The translations under genes were made by a program, and so were the position numbers. A stretch of DNA of 9,515 bases, from the NCBI GenBank assembly GCA_947630465.1, contig CANRHT010000072.1, forward strand, positions 1-9,515. Direction: 5' to 3'. Below the pieces are notes generated by a model. That model saw only the letters and a program-made list of their open reading frames with translations. It had not been told where the DNA came from and did not search any database. Numbering within the stretch: the first letter of the stretch is position 1; every line of letters starts with the position of its first letter. Origin of the DNA: an uncultured Pseudomonadaceae bacterium (GTDB taxonomy: Bacteria; Pseudomonadota; Gammaproteobacteria; Pseudomonadales; Pseudomonadaceae). Positions 6,893 through 9,515 of this stretch are shown piece after piece.

Positions 6893-7384
6893 ATGAGACA
6901 TATTATTTCTTTGCTTTTAGAGAATGAACCGGGTGCGTTGTCGCGTGTTATTGGTTTGTTTTCACAGCGTAACTACAATATTGAAAGTTTGACTGTTGCA
7001 GCAACAGAGGATCCAACTCTGTCGCGCCTGACCTTAACTACGGCGGGTAAAGAGGATGTGATTGAACAGATCACTAAAAACCTGAATAAGCTCATTGAAG
7101 TGGTTAAGCTGGTTGATCTATCAGAAAGTGCGCACATTGAGCGTGAATTGATGCTGGTTAAAGTAAAAGCCAGTGGAGCGCAGCGTGCTGAGATTAAGCG
7201 CACGGCTGATATTTTCCGTGGTCAGATTGTTGATGTAACGCCAAGTCTGTATACCGTGCAGTTGGCTGGCACAACTGATAAATTAGATAGCTTTATCCAA
7301 GCGATTGGTCCAGCGTCTATTTTAGAAGTCGTGCGCAGCGGTGTAACCGGTATTGCGCGTGGCGATAAAATTTTAAGCCTTTGA
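6893..7384 (+). CDS. ilvH: Acetolactate synthase small, regulatory subunit
   Basis: This 163-residue subunit binds the large subunit, raises its activity and mediates valine feedback inhibition. An N-terminal ACT domain (about 4-76) carries N11, G14, N29 and A36, positions tied to valine binding in E. coli IlvH, so valine sensitivity is likely retained. The C-terminal domain (about 83-160) includes FRGQIVDVTPSLYTVQLAGT (109-128). The ATG at 6893 is chosen over an in-frame ATG at 6863 inside ilvI, because MRHIISLLLENEPGALS is the expected N-terminus and the total then equals the usual 163. A GGAG at 6878-6881, inside the end of ilvI, is the probable ribosome site. Two bases separate it from the ilvI stop. 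Confidence 0.96.
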   Translation: MRHIISLLLENEPGALSRVIGLFSQRNYNIESLTVAATEDPTLSRLTLTTAGKEDVIEQITKNLNKLIEVVKLVDLSESAHIERELMLVKVKASGAQRAEIKRTADIFRGQIVDVTPSLYTVQLAGTTDKLDSFIQAIGPASILEVVRSGVTGIARGDKILSL

Positions 7385-7392
7385 ATTAACCA

Positions 7393-7412
7393 TGAAGAGC
7401 ACAGGTTCTTCA
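7393..7412 (+). promoter_or_regulatory. Small hairpin in the ilvH-ilvC spacer
   Basis: TGAAGA (7393-7398) and TCTTCA (7407-7412) pair perfectly around an 8-base loop in the 44-base spacer, five bases before the ilvC AGGAG site (7418-7422). No T-run follows. It may act as an mRNA stability or processing element that lets ilvC be expressed differently from ilvIH. Confidence 0.35.
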
Positions 7413-7419
7413 CTATTAG

Positions 7420-8445
<1,026 letters not shown>

Positions 8446-8461
8446 TTTTTTCTTACAATTG

Positions 8462-8486
8462 AAAACGCGGCTTCGGCCGCGTTTTT
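8462..8486 (+). terminator. Intrinsic terminator of the ilvIHC operon
   Basis: AAAACGCGGC (8462-8471) and GCCGCGTTTT (8476-8485) form a perfect 10-base-pair stem capped by a stable TTCG tetraloop, with five T residues ending the right arm. The A-run on the left makes it usable on both strands, but only the plus-strand genes need it. Confidence 0.93.
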
Positions 8487-8493
8487 CGTTTCA

Positions 8494-8534
8494 AAGACTT
8501 ATTTAGTATAAAATCTAAGTCTTGATAGACTAAA
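8494..8534 (+). promoter_or_regulatory. pssA upstream region with -10 box and interleaved inverted repeats
   Basis: TATAAA at 8507-8512 is a plausible -10, but no good -35 stands 16-18 bases before it. It lies in the loop of a perfect inverted repeat, AAGACTTA (8494-8501) with TAAGTCTT (8516-8523). A second pair, TTTAGT (8502-8507) with ACTAAA (8529-8534), is interleaved with the first. The repeats may bind a regulator over the promoter. Confidence 0.4.
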
Positions 8535-8566
8535 TTAGCTTCTTGCTTAAAAGCTTAAGGAAAACT

Positions 8567-9415
8567 ATGAATCAGCGCCCTGAAGAACAAGATGCAGCAT
8601 TATCGATAGAGAGCTTGCTGCCCATCGATGAGCATGTTGAAGAAGGTCATGATAGCGAAGGTCGTAAAGTTCGGCATAGAGGGGTGTATTTGCTGCCGAA
8701 TTTATTTACCACGGCGAACCTGTTTGCAGGGTTCTATTCAATTATGTGCGCCATTAATGGCAACTTCACCGTTGCTGCAGCGACAGTCTTCGTGGCGATG
8801 GTGCTTGATGGTTTAGATGGGCGTGTTGCGCGTATGACCAATACGCAAAGCGCGTTTGGTGCTGAATACGATTCTTTGTCGGATATGGTTGCTTTTGGTT
8901 TAGCTCCAGCAATCATTGCGTATCAGTGGGCATTGTCAGAACTGGGTAATGTAGGGTTAATGATTGCTTTTATTTATGTAGCTTGTGCAGCTTTACGCTT
9001 GGCGCGCTTTAATACGCAAATAGGAGTGGCTGATAAGCGCTGGTTTATAGGTTTAGCTAGTCCTGCAGCTGCAGGTGTCGTTGCTGGAGTGGTGTGGGCT
9101 TTAACAGATAATGGTGTAACTACAACAGATGATGGTGTAACTGCGATTGGTTTACCTATTGCAGTCATTATCCTGTTTGCCATATTGGTTGCCTTGGTTG
9201 GTATGTTGATGGTGAGTAACATCAAGTACTACAGCTTTAAAGACCTTGATTTGAAAGGCCGTGTGCCTTTTGTTGCTATTTTGGTTGTTGTGTTGGCTTT
9301 TGCTGTGGTGTTTAGTGATCCACCGCGGATTTTATTATTGCTGTTTTTGGTCTATGCATTATCAGGGCCTGCACAGTTCGCGCTAGAACTGCGTAAGCGT
9401 CGGAGCAGCCGTTAA
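8567..9415 (+). CDS. pssA: CDP-diacylglycerol-serine O-phosphatidyltransferase (phosphatidylserine synthase)
   Basis: This inner-membrane enzyme transfers a phosphatidyl group from CDP-diacylglycerol to serine, giving phosphatidylserine, the precursor of phosphatidylethanolamine. The 282-residue protein shows the complete CDP-alcohol phosphatidyltransferase signature at 81-106: D81, D84-G85, A88-R89, G98, D102, D106. About eight hydrophobic segments follow a charged N-terminal tail of roughly 40 residues: near 46-62, 67-82, 108-122, 129-145, 161-180, 194-216, 233-250 and 253-266. The multi-spanning form is unlike the E. coli phospholipase-D-like PssA. The ATG at 8567 with AAGGA at 8557-8561 is chosen over a TTG at 8543, because the ribosome site lies between them and MNQRPEEQD fits the family. 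It is separated from ilvC by a terminator, so it is transcribed on its own. Residues 181-194 contain a short duplication. Confidence 0.95.
   Translation: MNQRPEEQDAALSIESLLPIDEHVEEGHDSEGRKVRHRGVYLLPNLFTTANLFAGFYSIMCAINGNFTVAAATVFVAMVLDGLDGRVARMTNTQSAFGAEYDSLSDMVAFGLAPAIIAYQWALSELGNVGLMIAFIYVACAALRLARFNTQIGVADKRWFIGLASPAAAGVVAGVVWALTDNGVTTTDDGVTAIGLPIAVIILFAILVALVGMLMVSNIKYYSFKDLDLKGRVPFVAILVVVLAFAVVFSDPPRILLLLFLVYALSGPAQFALELRKRRSSR
9107..9148 (+). repeat. Imperfect 21-base tandem repeat inside pssA
   Basis: Two adjacent 21-base units start at 9107 and 9128. The first 15 bases (GATAATGGTGTAACT and GATGATGGTGTAACT) differ at one position and the last six diverge. They encode DNGVTTT and DDGVTAI, residues 181-194, in a loop between two membrane segments. 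The reading frame is kept. Confidence 0.6.
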
Positions 9416-9455
9416 TGGCGTAAGCGAGTGTTTTTGATTTATTTTACAAATAGTG

Positions 9456-9483
9456 TTGACAGGTCGTGGTTCTGCTGTAGAAT
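9456..9483 (+). promoter_or_regulatory. Strong stable-RNA (rRNA/tRNA-type) promoter
   Basis: A perfect TTGACA (9456-9461), 16 bases, then TAGAAT (9478-9483) is followed by the GC-rich discriminator GCGCGGC. An A+T-rich tract upstream (about 9429-9453) suits an UP element. This set, including the GCGC that links such promoters to ppGpp control, is typical of rRNA operons in gammaproteobacteria. The start would be near 9490, and no mature RNA is reached before the window ends. A tRNA operon is the main alternative; I recall an rRNA operon not far beyond pssA in P. aeruginosa. Confidence 0.8.
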
Positions 9484-9515
9484 GCGCGGCCTACCAACGA
9501 GGAACGCAAGAACCT

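Noticed and set aside
8543..8566. TTG start for pssA eight codons upstream
   Set aside because: The AAGGA ribosome site lies between this TTG and the ATG at 8567, so the ATG is the start.
9386..9440. Possible pssA terminator (GCGTAAGCG copies followed by a T-run)
   Set aside because: The repeated GCGTAAGCG is direct rather than inverted, and the stems that can be drawn are only three pairs.

Overview
The window reads as an ordinary chromosomal stretch of a gammaproteobacterium of the Pseudomonadaceae. The gene order (aminoglycoside-phosphotransferase-like gene, mrcB, lpoP, yqcC, DUF4124 gene, ilvI, ilvH, ilvC, pssA) is the order I remember for Pseudomonas aeruginosa around PA4701-PA4693. The IlvI, IlvH, IlvC, PssA and PBP1b proteins look, from memory, like close relatives of the Pseudomonas proteins. 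Codon use is much less G+C-rich than in typical Pseudomonas, which suggests a lower-GC member of the family (for example the Thiopseudomonas/Denitrificimonas side). That placement is inference.

Left part (1-4227). A minus-strand gene cut by the window edge encodes the phosphotransferase half of a COG2187-type protein. It diverges across a 113-base spacer from a plus-strand cell-wall unit: mrcB (bifunctional peptidoglycan synthase PBP1b), a TPR lipoprotein that fits LpoP, the outer-membrane activator of PBP1b in pseudomonads, and a YqcC-family gene whose start overlaps the lpoP stop by one base. Enzyme and activator probably share one transcript.

Middle (4228-5165). A minus-strand gene for a small exported DUF4124 protein converges on yqcC. 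It is followed by about 450 bases without a conventional gene. This gap holds divergent promoters, a strong A+T-rich inverted repeat, and what looks like a leader of about 260 bases for ilvI containing a 57-codon ORF rich in Leu/Ile/Val codons.

Right part (5166-9515). ilvI-ilvH-ilvC encode acetolactate synthase (large and small subunits) and ketol-acid reductoisomerase, the first two shared steps of valine, leucine and isoleucine synthesis. A textbook GC-hairpin/UUCG terminator closes this unit. pssA (phosphatidylserine synthase) follows with its own upstream region. The last 60 bases carry a near-consensus stable-RNA promoter (TTGACA-N16-TAGAAT-GCGC), so an rRNA or tRNA operon probably begins just past the right edge.

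I found no mobile element, CRISPR array, toxin-antitoxin or defence system. The genes are core housekeeping genes, and the less explained signals are all in the intergenic regions, above all the ilvI leader.
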